Part shown: piece by piece, positions 1 through 7,227 of the stretch
Layout of the letters: the number at the start of each line of letters is the position of its first letter
How positions within the stretch are numbered: the stretch's first letter is position 1
NCBI GenBank assembly: GCA_021826785.1
Contig: JAKAYN010000005.1
Span: forward strand, 1-12,863
Source of the DNA: Thermoplasmata archaeon
Lineage (GTDB): Archaea; Thermoplasmatota; Thermoplasmata; Thermoplasmatales; Thermoplasmataceae
Direction of reading: 5' to 3'
DNA length: 12,863 nt
Notes under the pieces: model-generated
What the model was told of the DNA's origin: nothing
The model's database searches: none
The model's input: the letters and a program-made list of their open reading frames with translations, nothing else
Position numbers and translations under genes: made by a program

Positions 1-73
1 GCGCGTGGCCAAGCATGGATATGGCAACAGCCTCCTAAGCTGTAGATCAGGGGTCCAAATCCCCTCGTGCCCG
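1..73 (+). tRNA. tRNA-Arg, anticodon CCT (first two bases outside window)
   Basis: A full cloverleaf can be drawn except for acceptor positions 1-2. The acceptor 5' strand is bases 1-5, pairing with 66-70. The following CC at 71-72 needs a GG just before the window. Base 73 (G) is the discriminator. The D stem is GCCA/TGGC. The anticodon stem is ACAGC/GCTGT around the 7-base loop CTCCTAA, which gives anticodon CCT and reads AGG. The T stem is AGGGG/CCCCT. No intron is present and CCA is not encoded. It ends 8 bases before the convergent PCNA stop codon. AGG is a common Arg codon in the genes here, so the decoding fits. Confidence 0.93.
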
Positions 74-81
74 TTGATTAT

Positions 82-819
82 TTAAGATTCCATGCGTGGT
101 GCTAATAAAAATCTACCGCTTATTGGCTCTGTTTCTGAATTAAAGCTAAATTCGATGGATAGCGGATAATCGCTCTTAAATGCTATTTTTATATCCTCAT
201 TGGATGAAATTGACTTGACAAGTTTTAATAGGTATTCAAGTGGATATGATGATTTTACTGGCTGACTGCACGATATATCCTTTAGCATATCCTTTGGTAG
301 AAGCATCTCGCTCTCATCCGAATCTGATGCGGATTTTGCACTGAAGCTCTCAGGTGTTAATGTTAATCTTATTGCATCTGATACATCCTCTGCTGCCCTT
401 AAGCCCTTCTCAAAATCTGATTTTGAAATTATTACATAATCCTCGGAGCTTATCTGAGGTACCCTTGGAGTTGTAACTGAACTATTATCAAGTAGGGATA
501 TGCTTTTAATTATTGTTCCTATTTCAAACCTCAATTTGTCCCTATCCTTGGATATCACAATTGTATCATTTGATGATGCTAATCTTATAACAGATTTTAC
601 CTTATCAAGGTCTACAGCAATTTCATCAGGTGCATCAAGATCGTACTCAGAAAATGCTTTCTTAGGTATGTCAAGAGAGATCATGGCAACATGCGCTGGA
701 TCAACTGCAGTTACAGATATTCCATTTGGTTCCAATTTAAATTTTACCTCGCTTACAATGGTTCCAAGCATATCAACTATTTCCTTTAAATTCTTAACAG
801 ATATACTCATTCTTGTCAT
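82..819 (-). CDS. pcn: DNA polymerase sliding clamp (PCNA)
   Basis: Replication and repair clamp: an expected ring that encircles DNA and tethers polymerase, FEN1 and ligase. The 245-residue length is normal for archaeal PCNA. Recognisable segments are the N-terminal clamp fold (ISVKNLKEIVDMLGTIVSE), the DPAHVAM segment, the hydrophobic interdomain region near residues 115-130, and the C-terminal LLAPRMES tail (archaeal LLAPR motif). Two starts are possible, Met1 at 819 and Met4 at 810. A TATA-like box at 847-853 would place transcription start around 824, so either gives a very short leader. It follows gdhA by 66 bases, separated by a T-run, so it is probably transcribed on its own. Confidence 0.97.
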   Translation of the reverse strand: MTRMSISVKNLKEIVDMLGTIVSEVKFKLEPNGISVTAVDPAHVAMISLDIPKKAFSEYDLDAPDEIAVDLDKVKSVIRLASSNDTIVISKDRDKLRFEIGTIIKSISLLDNSSVTTPRVPQISSEDYVIISKSDFEKGLRAAEDVSDAIRLTLTPESFSAKSASDSDESEMLLPKDMLKDISCSQPVKSSYPLEYLLKLVKSISSNEDIKIAFKSDYPLSIEFSFNSETEPISGRFLLAPRMES

Positions 820-846
820 TTTATCTCTGGATAATTGTGCAGGAGC

Positions 847-857
847 TAAATAATTTT
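847..857 (-). promoter_or_regulatory. TATA-like box for PCNA
   Basis: The minus strand reads AAAATTATTTA. It is centred about 30 bases upstream of the PCNA ATG at 819, which fits an archaeal promoter with a leader of a few bases. Confidence 0.45.
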
Positions 858-865
858 TTTCATTT

Positions 866-885
866 AAAAAAGAAAAAAATAAAAA
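866..885 (-). terminator. T-rich terminator after glutamate dehydrogenase
   Basis: Directly after the dehydrogenase stop codon the minus strand carries three T-runs broken by single bases (T5-A-T7-C-T6). This is the typical archaeal oligo-T terminator. No hairpin is needed or seen. Confidence 0.6.
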
Positions 886-2133
886 TTAATACCAGCCCCT
901 GGCCTTCATTGCATCTGCGACCTTTTTCACGGCCAGTATGTATGCTGCTGTTCTTGGATCAACTTCATATCGTTTTGATGTTTCAAGGACACTCCTTGTA
1001 GCAGTAGTCATTTTTTTATCCAGTTTTGAGTACACGGTTTCCTCATCCCAGTAATCGCCTGTAACATTTTGTACCCATTCAAAGTATGAAACTGTTACGC
1101 CACCTGCATTTGATAGAAAATCAGGAAGTACGAGAACATTGTTTTTATATAATATCTCATCGGCCTCAGGCGTTGTTGGGCCATTTGCCAGTTCAAGAAC
1201 TATCTTTGCCTTTATGTTGTTTGCGTTATCACCACGGATCTGATCCTCTATTGCGGCAGGTATTAAAACATCAACATCCTGCTCAAGGAGATCCTCCTCA
1301 GATATATTCTCTGAACCATCGTAGTTCATGACACTGCCTGTTTTTCTCTTATGCTCAAGAAGCTTCTCATAGCTAACACCATCCTTTGCGTATATACCAC
1401 CGGTTGAATCCGAGACCGCAACAACCTTTGAGCCGAACATCTCTGTTGCAAATTTAACGGCGTATTGGCCTGCATTGCCAAAGCCCTGAACTGCAACCTT
1501 TGCCTTTGATAGATCAAGACCTATGGATCTTGCAGCCTCTCTTAAAACGTACATACCGCCCTTGGCAGTGGCATCTCCACGGCCCTCTGAACCACCAACA
1601 GCCAGTGGCTTTCCGGTTATAACTCCTGGGCTTGATTTCCTTACGACCTTCTCGTATTCATCCATCATCCAGGCCATTATCTGTGGGTTTGTGTAAACAT
1701 CAGGTGCTGGTATATCCTTATCAGGGCCTATAAAATCTGCTATTGCATCGATGTACCCACGGCTAAGCCTTTCTAGTTCGCCCTGGCTTAACTCCTTTGG
1801 ATTGCATATTATACCACCCTTTGCACCGCCAAGTGGTAAATCAAGAAGTGCTGTCTTCCAGGTCATCCATGCTGAGAGGGCCATTACCTCTGATAGATTT
1901 TCCTTTTCGTAGTAACGAATGCCGCCCTTTGTTGGACCCCTTGCATTGTTATAATGTACCCTGAAACCTGTGAAGACTTTAACCTCACCATTATCCATCC
2001 TTACTGGTATTGACACCTGAAGTATCTCCCTTGGATAGCTCAATATTTCCAGTGCCTGTTTATCCAGATTCATGACCTTCGCAGCCTTTTCAAGTTGCTT
2101 CCTTGATATTGTGAATGGATCTAAATCCTCCAT
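886..2133 (-). CDS. gdhA: Glutamate dehydrogenase
   Basis: Oxidative deamination of glutamate to 2-oxoglutarate and ammonia, or the reverse; cytosolic. At 415 residues it matches the archaeal hexameric class. The substrate domain shows GPTKGGIRY (66-74), Lys93, the catalytic-lysine loop LPLGGAKGG with Lys105, and the catalytic Asp145 in IPAPDVYTN. The Rossmann domain begins with GFGNAG (217-222). An acidic residue (Asp242) follows the second strand, which leans toward NAD, but I do not assign the cofactor. The ATG at 2133 is supported by GGTGA five bases upstream (2138-2142). It is transcribed from the long AT-rich gap and followed at once by a T-run, so it is likely monocistronic. Confidence 0.97.
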   Translation of the reverse strand: MEDLDPFTISRKQLEKAAKVMNLDKQALEILSYPREILQVSIPVRMDNGEVKVFTGFRVHYNNARGPTKGGIRYYEKENLSEVMALSAWMTWKTALLDLPLGGAKGGIICNPKELSQGELERLSRGYIDAIADFIGPDKDIPAPDVYTNPQIMAWMMDEYEKVVRKSSPGVITGKPLAVGGSEGRGDATAKGGMYVLREAARSIGLDLSKAKVAVQGFGNAGQYAVKFATEMFGSKVVAVSDSTGGIYAKDGVSYEKLLEHKRKTGSVMNYDGSENISEEDLLEQDVDVLIPAAIEDQIRGDNANNIKAKIVLELANGPTTPEADEILYKNNVLVLPDFLSNAGGVTVSYFEWVQNVTGDYWDEETVYSKLDKKMTTATRSVLETSKRYEVDPRTAAYILAVKKVADAMKARGWY

Positions 2134-2137
2134 AAGT

Positions 2138-2142
2138 TCACC
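2138..2142 (-). promoter_or_regulatory. Shine-Dalgarno GGTGA of gdhA
   Basis: GGTGA lies five bases before the ATG. It fixes the dehydrogenase start and implies a leadered mRNA. A weak TATA candidate (minus strand GTTTAAATT, 2165-2173) lies about 35 bases upstream of the start. Confidence 0.6.
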
Positions 2143-2257
2143 AGTTGATTAATTCTTAAGTTGTAATTTAAACTTTCCAAAAGGAATGATATTATATGTC
2201 ATAGAATATTGGTTATAAGTATTTATTTAAAATATTTGAGTTGCATAATTGATTGTT

Positions 2258-2380
2258 ATGAAATTAAAATCAATCACTTTTAAATCAAAACATAAAAAGA
2301 TTAATATTTTAATTATAAAAAATTATTCTAAAAAGTGCATAAATGCATTGAATAATTTCCATGATAAAATTATATGTTAA
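2258..2380 (+). CDS. Possible 40-residue small protein, doubtful
   Basis: An ATG opens 40 codons ending in TAA inside very AT-rich sequence where stop codons are frequent. A TATA-like stretch (TTTATTTAAAATATT, 2222-2236) is centred about 28 bases upstream, so a leaderless transcript is possible. The peptide is basic (many Lys) with a short hydrophobic run INILII at residues 15-20. I recognise no family. The run INILIIKNYSKKCINAL vaguely recalls the first strand of a family-2 glycosyltransferase, but this is too short to trust. It could be a chance ORF or a gene remnant. Confidence 0.22.
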   Translation: MKLKSITFKSKHKKINILIIKNYSKKCINALNNFHDKIIC

Positions 2381-2535
2381 GTTACAATAATAAAATAATT
2401 GAAAAACCATATTAACAGTACATGAATTATATAAGCGGAAATGAAAATATTTAAACTGCATGGTAAATTAAAAATATTATAAAAAATAATTATAATTTAG
2501 AATGAAATACATAAATATTAATTCTCTGGAATAAA

Positions 2536-2585
2536 AAGATTATTTTAGGATAATACTTTAAACATATAATACAGAAAATAATCTT
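2536..2585. repeat. 11-base perfect inverted repeat with 28-base spacer
   Basis: AAGATTATTTT at 2536-2546 is the exact reverse complement of AAAATAATCTT at 2575-2585. The spacer carries ATAATAC twice in direct orientation. It lies 51 bases beyond the radical SAM stop codon, so it could form a hairpin at the 3' end of that transcript or be a protein-binding site. In such AT-rich sequence a chance match is also possible. Confidence 0.45.
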
Positions 2586-2636
2586 GAATGCACCAATTCT
2601 TAAAAATGATATTGGTTATGTTTACTGTTTAAAAAA

Positions 2637-3647
2637 TTAAAACATTGATGATATATAATCACCTATGCTGTTTATTATTCTTTCATGAACCATGGCTGGT
2701 TTTTTCCATGAAAACAGAGACGGTTCAAGATAGCATGTGAGTGAGCAGTTATTGCATGATTCATAAATACTCCAGTCATAGCTGTTCCAGAGCTTTTTTA
2801 TATCAACGTCCCAGACCTTGTATTTACCTGAGTATTCGTTTAAAACATAGCATGGCATCACGATATTGCCAAGAGGATCAATGTTTACTGTTGACCAAGG
2901 CTTGCAGACCCATGGAACATTATAATACCATGAATTTATCACTGCATCAAAGTACTCATATGAATTAACAATTGGATATCCTGATCTTTTCATTTCCTTT
3001 AATTTTATTAATAATTCATGAAGCTTTTCCTTATCTGGTGAGATTTTTCCGGCAGTGCTGTAATTGTATGAAATCTGAAGATTAACACCAACATCAATTG
3101 ATTTTGTAAAATCCAGAAGATCAGATATTGAATCCATGTTTTTCTCGGTTATTGTCGTGCTTATCGATACAGGAACGTACTTCTTTGCCTCCTTTATTCC
3201 CTCCACGGCTCTTTTAAATGAGCCTTGAATGCCTCGTTGGCTATCATGTATTTCCTCAAGGCCATCCAAGGAGACAAATAGATAATCAAGGTAATTTGAT
3301 ATCGATTTTATTTTAGATTTTAAAAGCCAGCCGTTTGTTACAAGTGATGTGTGAAACCTTTTATGCGACTCCTTTAATATATCTGGCAAATCATTCCTTA
3401 GAAGTGGTTCACCGCCCTCAAAACCCATGAAAGATACATCTGCAGCAACAAGTGCATCCATGATTTTTATCTCATCATTTAATGACAATAATTTTTCATC
3501 TGGCCTGCGCCAGAATGGACACATTTCACATCTAAGATTGCATGTGTATAAAAGCTTATGACCCGCTATAAACGGTGTTTTTTTACCTCCAAATGATGAA
3601 AATTTTCTTTTTATTGTCCTGCCTATAACAGGCTTTACTATGGCCAT
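2637..3647 (-). CDS. Radical SAM protein with SPASM-like C-terminal cluster region
   Basis: A 336-residue radical SAM enzyme; the substrate is unknown. The canonical CxxxCxxC motif is CNLRCEMC (Cys36, Cys40, Cys43), which binds the [4Fe-4S] cluster that splits S-adenosylmethionine. The GGEP SAM-binding motif is at 78-81, and the barrel strand SLVTNGW at 101-107. The C-terminal part has Cys248, Cys266, Cys298, Cys301 and Cys305 around IDPLGNIVMPC. That is the SPASM/twitch pattern of peptide-maturing and related enzymes, and suggests extra iron-sulfur ligation. No precursor peptide is visible nearby. It diverges from a GtrA/GT-C operon, so a lipid or surface-glycan substrate is a context-based guess. 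The start at 3647 is supported by a TATA box centred about 26 bases upstream. Confidence 0.9.
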   Translation of the reverse strand: MAIVKPVIGRTIKRKFSSFGGKKTPFIAGHKLLYTCNLRCEMCPFWRRPDEKLLSLNDEIKIMDALVAADVSFMGFEGGEPLLRNDLPDILKESHKRFHTSLVTNGWLLKSKIKSISNYLDYLFVSLDGLEEIHDSQRGIQGSFKRAVEGIKEAKKYVPVSISTTITEKNMDSISDLLDFTKSIDVGVNLQISYNYSTAGKISPDKEKLHELLIKLKEMKRSGYPIVNSYEYFDAVINSWYYNVPWVCKPWSTVNIDPLGNIVMPCYVLNEYSGKYKVWDVDIKKLWNSYDWSIYESCNNCSLTCYLEPSLFSWKKPAMVHERIINSIGDYISSMF

Positions 3648-3669
3648 ATCATAATTAACTGTATAAACA

Positions 3670-3677
3670 TATTTAAG
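3670..3677 (-). promoter_or_regulatory. TATA box of the radical SAM gene (leaderless)
   Basis: The minus strand reads CTTAAATA, centred about 26 bases before the ATG at 3647. This is the spacing expected when transcription begins at the start codon. There is no Shine-Dalgarno sequence. Confidence 0.6.
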
Positions 3678-3724
3678 GTTTGTTTATAAATTATTAGTAA
3701 ACAATATTTTATATCCATTGAATT

Positions 3725-3733
3725 TTTAAATAA
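3725..3733 (+). promoter_or_regulatory. TATA box of the GtrA/GT-C operon (leaderless)
   Basis: TTTAAATAA is centred at about 3729, some 24-26 bases before the GTG at 3753. That supports the GTG as the real start of a leaderless mRNA. With the box at 3670-3677 it forms a compact divergent promoter region of about 105 bases. Confidence 0.55.
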
Positions 3734-3752
3734 TTATTAATATTATGGTATC

Positions 3753-4472
3753 GTGAATGCAAAATATACAATATTAAAATACTGCGATCTTGAGCCCTAC
3801 GAGGAGGATAAAATAACCAATGAACTTCAAAAGATTAATGATGATATACTTATAGCGGTTCATAGATATAAATTAATTGATAGAATTCAGAACATGATAT
3901 TTAAAATGGCCTTCTCTGTTAAATCAAGATACATAAAGGGCTGTGTTTACTGCATACCTGCATCATATAAGATAGATAAAAATATAAGTGAGGATGAATT
4001 GATTAATCAAATATCTAAAATTACAAGATCTGGCGTTAAAATAAGATATGTTTTTATTGATAGAAATGTAAAAATGCAGCATCATATATTTAGAAATGTA
4101 AAAAATATATTGTTGAAAGGAAATATAGGAAGATATCTTTTAGTTGGCATTTCTGGTGTGCTGGTTAACGAGGGTGTACTTCTATTAACGGATCCATATC
4201 TTGGCAAGGTCTATTCCATTATACCGGCAATTGAGATTTCAATTATATACAACTTTTTGCTTAACAATTTTATTACATTTAACGGTGGGTTTTCAAAGAT
4301 ATTTATAAGGCTTGGTAAATATAATGTATTTAATCTGATCGGCTTTGGCGTTAATTCACTAATATATTATTTTCTTGTATCAAGAAACATAAATATATAT
4401 GTCTCGGATTTTATTGGTATAATAATAGCATTCATAATAACCTACACGACAGCAGCAACCATGGTATGGTGA
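3753..4472 (+). CDS. GtrA-like membrane protein with decayed N-terminal GT2 glycosyltransferase stump
   Basis: The C-terminal half (about 125-239) is a GtrA/DPMS-type four-helix membrane domain: GRYLLVGISGVLVNEGVLLL, the typical NFLLNNFITF (167-176), and two more helices. GtrA proteins are thought to help move or present lipid-linked sugars. In archaeal fusions of dolichol-phosphate mannose synthase with GtrA, a complete GT2 domain precedes this. Here residues 8-38 still resemble the DxD-to-GSRY segment of GT2 (CDLEPYEED, then DDILIAVHRY), and VKIRYVFIDR (95-104) resembles the strand near the end of the catalytic domain. The whole nucleotide-binding half is missing, and DAD has become Tyr10-Cys11-Asp12. 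It is therefore unlikely to be a working transferase. The GTG start at 3753 fits the TATA box, and an in-frame stop at 3738-3740 prevents extension. It overlaps the next gene by 7 bases. Confidence 0.8.
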   Translation: MNAKYTILKYCDLEPYEEDKITNELQKINDDILIAVHRYKLIDRIQNMIFKMAFSVKSRYIKGCVYCIPASYKIDKNISEDELINQISKITRSGVKIRYVFIDRNVKMQHHIFRNVKNILLKGNIGRYLLVGISGVLVNEGVLLLTDPYLGKVYSIIPAIEISIIYNFLLNNFITFNGGFSKIFIRLGKYNVFNLIGFGVNSLIYYFLVSRNINIYVSDFIGIIIAFIITYTTAATMVW

Positions 4473-6298
4473 GTATGTCTCCAAATGAGAGAATAACAGT
4501 AAATGAGATTTCGATATTATTCTTTATATTTCCATTAATACTATTTGGTTTCTTTGGCTATTTAAATATATACGCAATCATACTTGAGAGTTTGTCAATA
4601 ATATTATCATTTTCTTTCCTTTTTATTTCAAATATAAATGTTGAATCAAGTAAGATAAACTACGAGGAAATTTTTATAATAATAGGTTTTATAATGGTTT
4701 TAGCAACATTATCGTTGCTACCTGTTTATCTTTATTATAAAATTCCAGCCATAATAGCTGCATCTGTATTCTTTATCTATATGATCTATAATTTTAGAAA
4801 TAATAGCATATACACAAAGTTTGAGGGATTAAAAAATCCAAAATTGATTTATATATCAGTAACGGCCGCAGTTTTTTTGTCTATTTTAACAGCAAATATA
4901 TTTATAAAATACGGCATAGGCGATGAATATATAATAGATTCCTATGCATCAATGGTATTCCTTTCGGGAAAAAATCCATACATACCTCAAAACATGGCCG
5001 GTTTATTTGCATACTTTAGTAACTTTAATCTTGACTATTCAACACCAATAATGACCGGCGGCTATGTGCACATAATGGACTATCCGGCACTGGCCTTTCT
5101 TGTATATTTACCATATAAATACATTGGAAGATTTTCATACACATTAATATCATGCCTTTCAATAATACCTTTTATATTAATATATAAAAGCATTAGCAAT
5201 AAAAAACTTGCACTCTTTGCAATGATGTCTCTTTTGATAAACATACCATTTTTATATGTTTCATACGCAGCCCTTATAGGCATACTCTGGGCATCAATGA
5301 TTATGGTATCATACTATTATATTAACAGGAACACAAAGCTTTCAGGCATTTTCTTTGGACTTGCACTCTCGGCAAAACAGTTCCCGGCAATAATATTTCC
5401 ATTTATGCTTTACATGGTTTACAAGGAACATGGAATTAAAGAGGCATTTAAATGGTTATTATATATAATATTAACATTTTTAATAATAAACGGTTATTTT
5501 ATATATTTATCACCAATAAATTATATAAAGGCCGTGCTTGCACCTGAGATACTCGACATCTATGGCATAGGATATGGCATATCGCAGATATCGTTCCTTG
5601 GATATGCCTATATACCAAAAATCTTCTTTTCAATTTCATTCTTTGGTTCAATTATAATATTCTTTATTATATACATAAAAAGATATGATCAGTTTAAGTA
5701 TGCACTCTTTACATTTCCAATTATAACGATGTTCTTTAATTACCGTGTGCTTTTACAGTATTTTACATACTGGCCAATAATATCAATAATTGCAGTTGAA
5801 TCGATCCCATATGCGAAAAAAATAAAAATCAATATTAAAACAATTAAAAGGATGTTTCTATATACGTTTTCAGTGCTTGTTGTTTTAATAATTATCTTTG
5901 TGCCAATAAATATACTTCATCAGAACACGGTAAATTTCGATTCAATGACCATTTCACATGGAAAAAATGAAACTGTATTATACGTTACAGTAACATATAC
6001 AGGCAAGGTACCAACTGAAATATTATTTAGGGGCATAATAAACCAGACAAATTACAATGGCATAATATTTAATCAGAATAAAACAATAGTAAATCCAGGA
6101 GAAACGGTAACAATAGAATTAAAACCTGTTAAGGGTGAGACCATCCCATCCAACTTTGTTATAAGAATGATAGCATATTATAAAAATAACCTTGGTTATT
6201 CAGATTATATAGTGAAAAATAGTAGCGCATACAAAATTAATGATCTTTTATATATTCCTCCGCAAAATAAGTTATCACTAAATCCGATCCAGCCCTGA
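4466..6298 (+). CDS. Polytopic membrane protein, GT-C/GT87-like glycosyltransferase, with outside C-terminal domain
   Basis: A 610-residue protein with roughly 12 hydrophobic helices over residues 15-480. Features of lipid-sugar-dependent GT-C enzymes are an acidic pair DE (153-154) in the first large outer loop, LSGKNPY (166-172), and SAKQFPAIIFPF (302-313), which resembles the GT87 K-P-type segment. The likely role is transfer of a sugar from a polyprenyl-phosphate donor to a surface glycan or lipid; the acceptor is unknown. Residues about 485-590 follow the last helix and look like a beta-rich outside domain with several N-glycosylation sequons (501, 526, 538, 585). It is translationally coupled to the GtrA gene. 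ATG 4466 overlaps that gene; ATG 4475, just after GGTGA (4468-4472), is an alternative start. The last 20 codons overlap hemB on the other strand. Confidence 0.72.
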   Translation: MVSMSPNERITVNEISILFFIFPLILFGFFGYLNIYAIILESLSIILSFSFLFISNINVESSKINYEEIFIIIGFIMVLATLSLLPVYLYYKIPAIIAASVFFIYMIYNFRNNSIYTKFEGLKNPKLIYISVTAAVFLSILTANIFIKYGIGDEYIIDSYASMVFLSGKNPYIPQNMAGLFAYFSNFNLDYSTPIMTGGYVHIMDYPALAFLVYLPYKYIGRFSYTLISCLSIIPFILIYKSISNKKLALFAMMSLLINIPFLYVSYAALIGILWASMIMVSYYYINRNTKLSGIFFGLALSAKQFPAIIFPFMLYMVYKEHGIKEAFKWLLYIILTFLIINGYFIYLSPINYIKAVLAPEILDIYGIGYGISQISFLGYAYIPKIFFSISFFGSIIIFFIIYIKRYDQFKYALFTFPIITMFFNYRVLLQYFTYWPIISIIAVESIPYAKKIKINIKTIKRMFLYTFSVLVVLIIIFVPINILHQNTVNFDSMTISHGKNETVLYVTVTYTGKVPTEILFRGIINQTNYNGIIFNQNKTIVNPGETVTIELKPVKGETIPSNFVIRMIAYYKNNLGYSDYIVKNSSAYKINDLLYIPPQNKLSLNPIQP

Positions 6299-7196
6299 AG
6301 AGTGCTGTTAAAGCTTCATCCCTTGCATCCTTGCTTAGTATTCCGGAGTTTATAGCATTCTTAATCATTGAGTATTCACCACTTACACTGTATGTTGCTA
6401 CCGGCATTTTGTATATTGATTTTACCCTATTTATAATATCCAGATAAAAAAGGCCTGGTTTGACCATGACAATGTCAGCGCCCTCCTTAACGTCAAGATC
6501 AACCTCCCTTATTGCCTCGTTTCCATTGTGATAATCCATCTGATATGATTTTCTATCGCCAAACTGTGGTGTTGAATCTGCGGCATCTCTGAATGGGCCA
6601 TAGAGATTGGATGCAAATTTAGCACTGTAAGCCATTATAATAATATTTTTATAACCGTTATTGTCCAGAACCTCCCTTATTGCCTTGACCTGACCATCCA
6701 TCATGCCGCTTGGTGCTATTATATCAACACCGGCATCTGCATAGCTCAAAGCTTCCTTCTGGTATATTGATAATGTTTCATCGTTATCAACATAATTGTC
6801 TTTTATTATTCCACAGTGACCTGTATCGGTATATTCACAGAGACAAAGATCTGCTATAACATTTAAACCTGTGTTTTCCTTTGCAATTCTTATTGCCCTT
6901 TGTATTATTCCATTACTATCATATGATGATGAGCCCATTGGATCCTTATGCGCTGGTATTCCAAAGAGTATAATGTTTTTTATACCTATTTCCTCGAGAT
7001 GTTTTATATATTCTTTATACGAATCTAATGAATATCTATAGATGCCAGGCATTGATGGTATTTCCTTCCTGCTTTTTTCAGTTTCATCAACAAAAACTGG
7101 CATAATTAACTTATCGCTTCTTATAATGGTTTCCTTGAAAATGTCACGTATATTCTCATTGAGACGGTAACGCCTCATCCTTGTAACTGGAAACAT
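6237..7196 (-). CDS. hemB: Delta-aminolevulinic acid dehydratase (porphobilinogen synthase)
   Basis: Condenses two 5-aminolevulinate molecules to porphobilinogen, the second committed step to heme and sirohaem; cytosolic. At 319 residues it is normal length. The zinc-type metal site is DLCLCEYTDTGHCG with Cys118, Cys120 and Cys128. The Schiff-base lysines are Lys193 (MAYSAKFAS) and Lys246 (MVKPG). The C-terminal AGSDLVITYFAEEYIKDH is typical, so the overlapping end is genuine hemB. Twenty-nine bases separate it from the transporter upstream. An ATTTAAC-type box at 7217-7227 sits about 26 bases before the ATG and suggests its own leaderless promoter. It converges with the GT-C-like gene with a 62-base overlap. 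Confidence 0.97.
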   Translation of the reverse strand: MFPVTRMRRYRLNENIRDIFKETIIRSDKLIMPVFVDETEKSRKEIPSMPGIYRYSLDSYKEYIKHLEEIGIKNIILFGIPAHKDPMGSSSYDSNGIIQRAIRIAKENTGLNVIADLCLCEYTDTGHCGIIKDNYVDNDETLSIYQKEALSYADAGVDIIAPSGMMDGQVKAIREVLDNNGYKNIIIMAYSAKFASNLYGPFRDAADSTPQFGDRKSYQMDYHNGNEAIREVDLDVKEGADIVMVKPGLFYLDIINRVKSIYKMPVATYSVSGEYSMIKNAINSGILSKDARDEALTALFRAGSDLVITYFAEEYIKDH

Positions 7197-7216
7197 AATT
7201 AATAATGCAAAATAAA

Positions 7217-7227
7217 TAGTTAAATTT
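7217..7227 (-). promoter_or_regulatory. TATA-like box of hemB
   Basis: The minus strand reads AAATTTAACTA, centred about 26 bases before the hemB ATG and touching the stop codon of the transporter gene. No Shine-Dalgarno sequence precedes hemB. Confidence 0.4.

Larger units (their letters stand above)
2134..2636. other. 503-base AT-rich intergenic region
   Basis: This is the longest non-coding stretch in the window and is visibly richer in A+T than the genes. It must hold the gdhA promoter near its left end. Beyond that I can support a perfect 11-base inverted repeat (2536-2546 with 2575-2585), a short direct repeat ATAATAC (2550-2556 and 2566-2572), and one small plus-strand ORF of doubtful status (2258-2380). 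I see no tRNA, rRNA, CRISPR or transposase remnant. Confidence 0.6.

Noticed and set aside
1..81. tRNA gene as an integration site for a mobile element
   Set aside because: The adjacent genes are core (PCNA, gdhA); no integrase and no second copy of the tRNA 3' end is visible.
1086..1331. Open frame of 81 codons on the plus strand inside gdhA
   Set aside because: It is antisense to the conserved catalytic half of glutamate dehydrogenase, its peptide is low-complexity and rich in His/Leu, and it has no promoter or ribosome-binding site.
2134..2636. CRISPR array, tRNA or insertion sequence in the AT-rich gap
   Set aside because: There is no regular repeat-spacer pattern, no cloverleaf and no transposase frame; only short AT-rich repeats are present.
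2637..3647. Naming the radical SAM protein as a specific lipid enzyme (tetraether, ring or calditol synthase) or HpnH
   Set aside because: The cysteine and SPASM pattern supports only the superfamily; I see no motif that picks one of these reactions.
3745..3756. ATG at 3745 as the GtrA start
   Set aside because: It is out of frame with the GtrA gene and hits TGA after three codons; the GTG at 3753 fits the promoter spacing.
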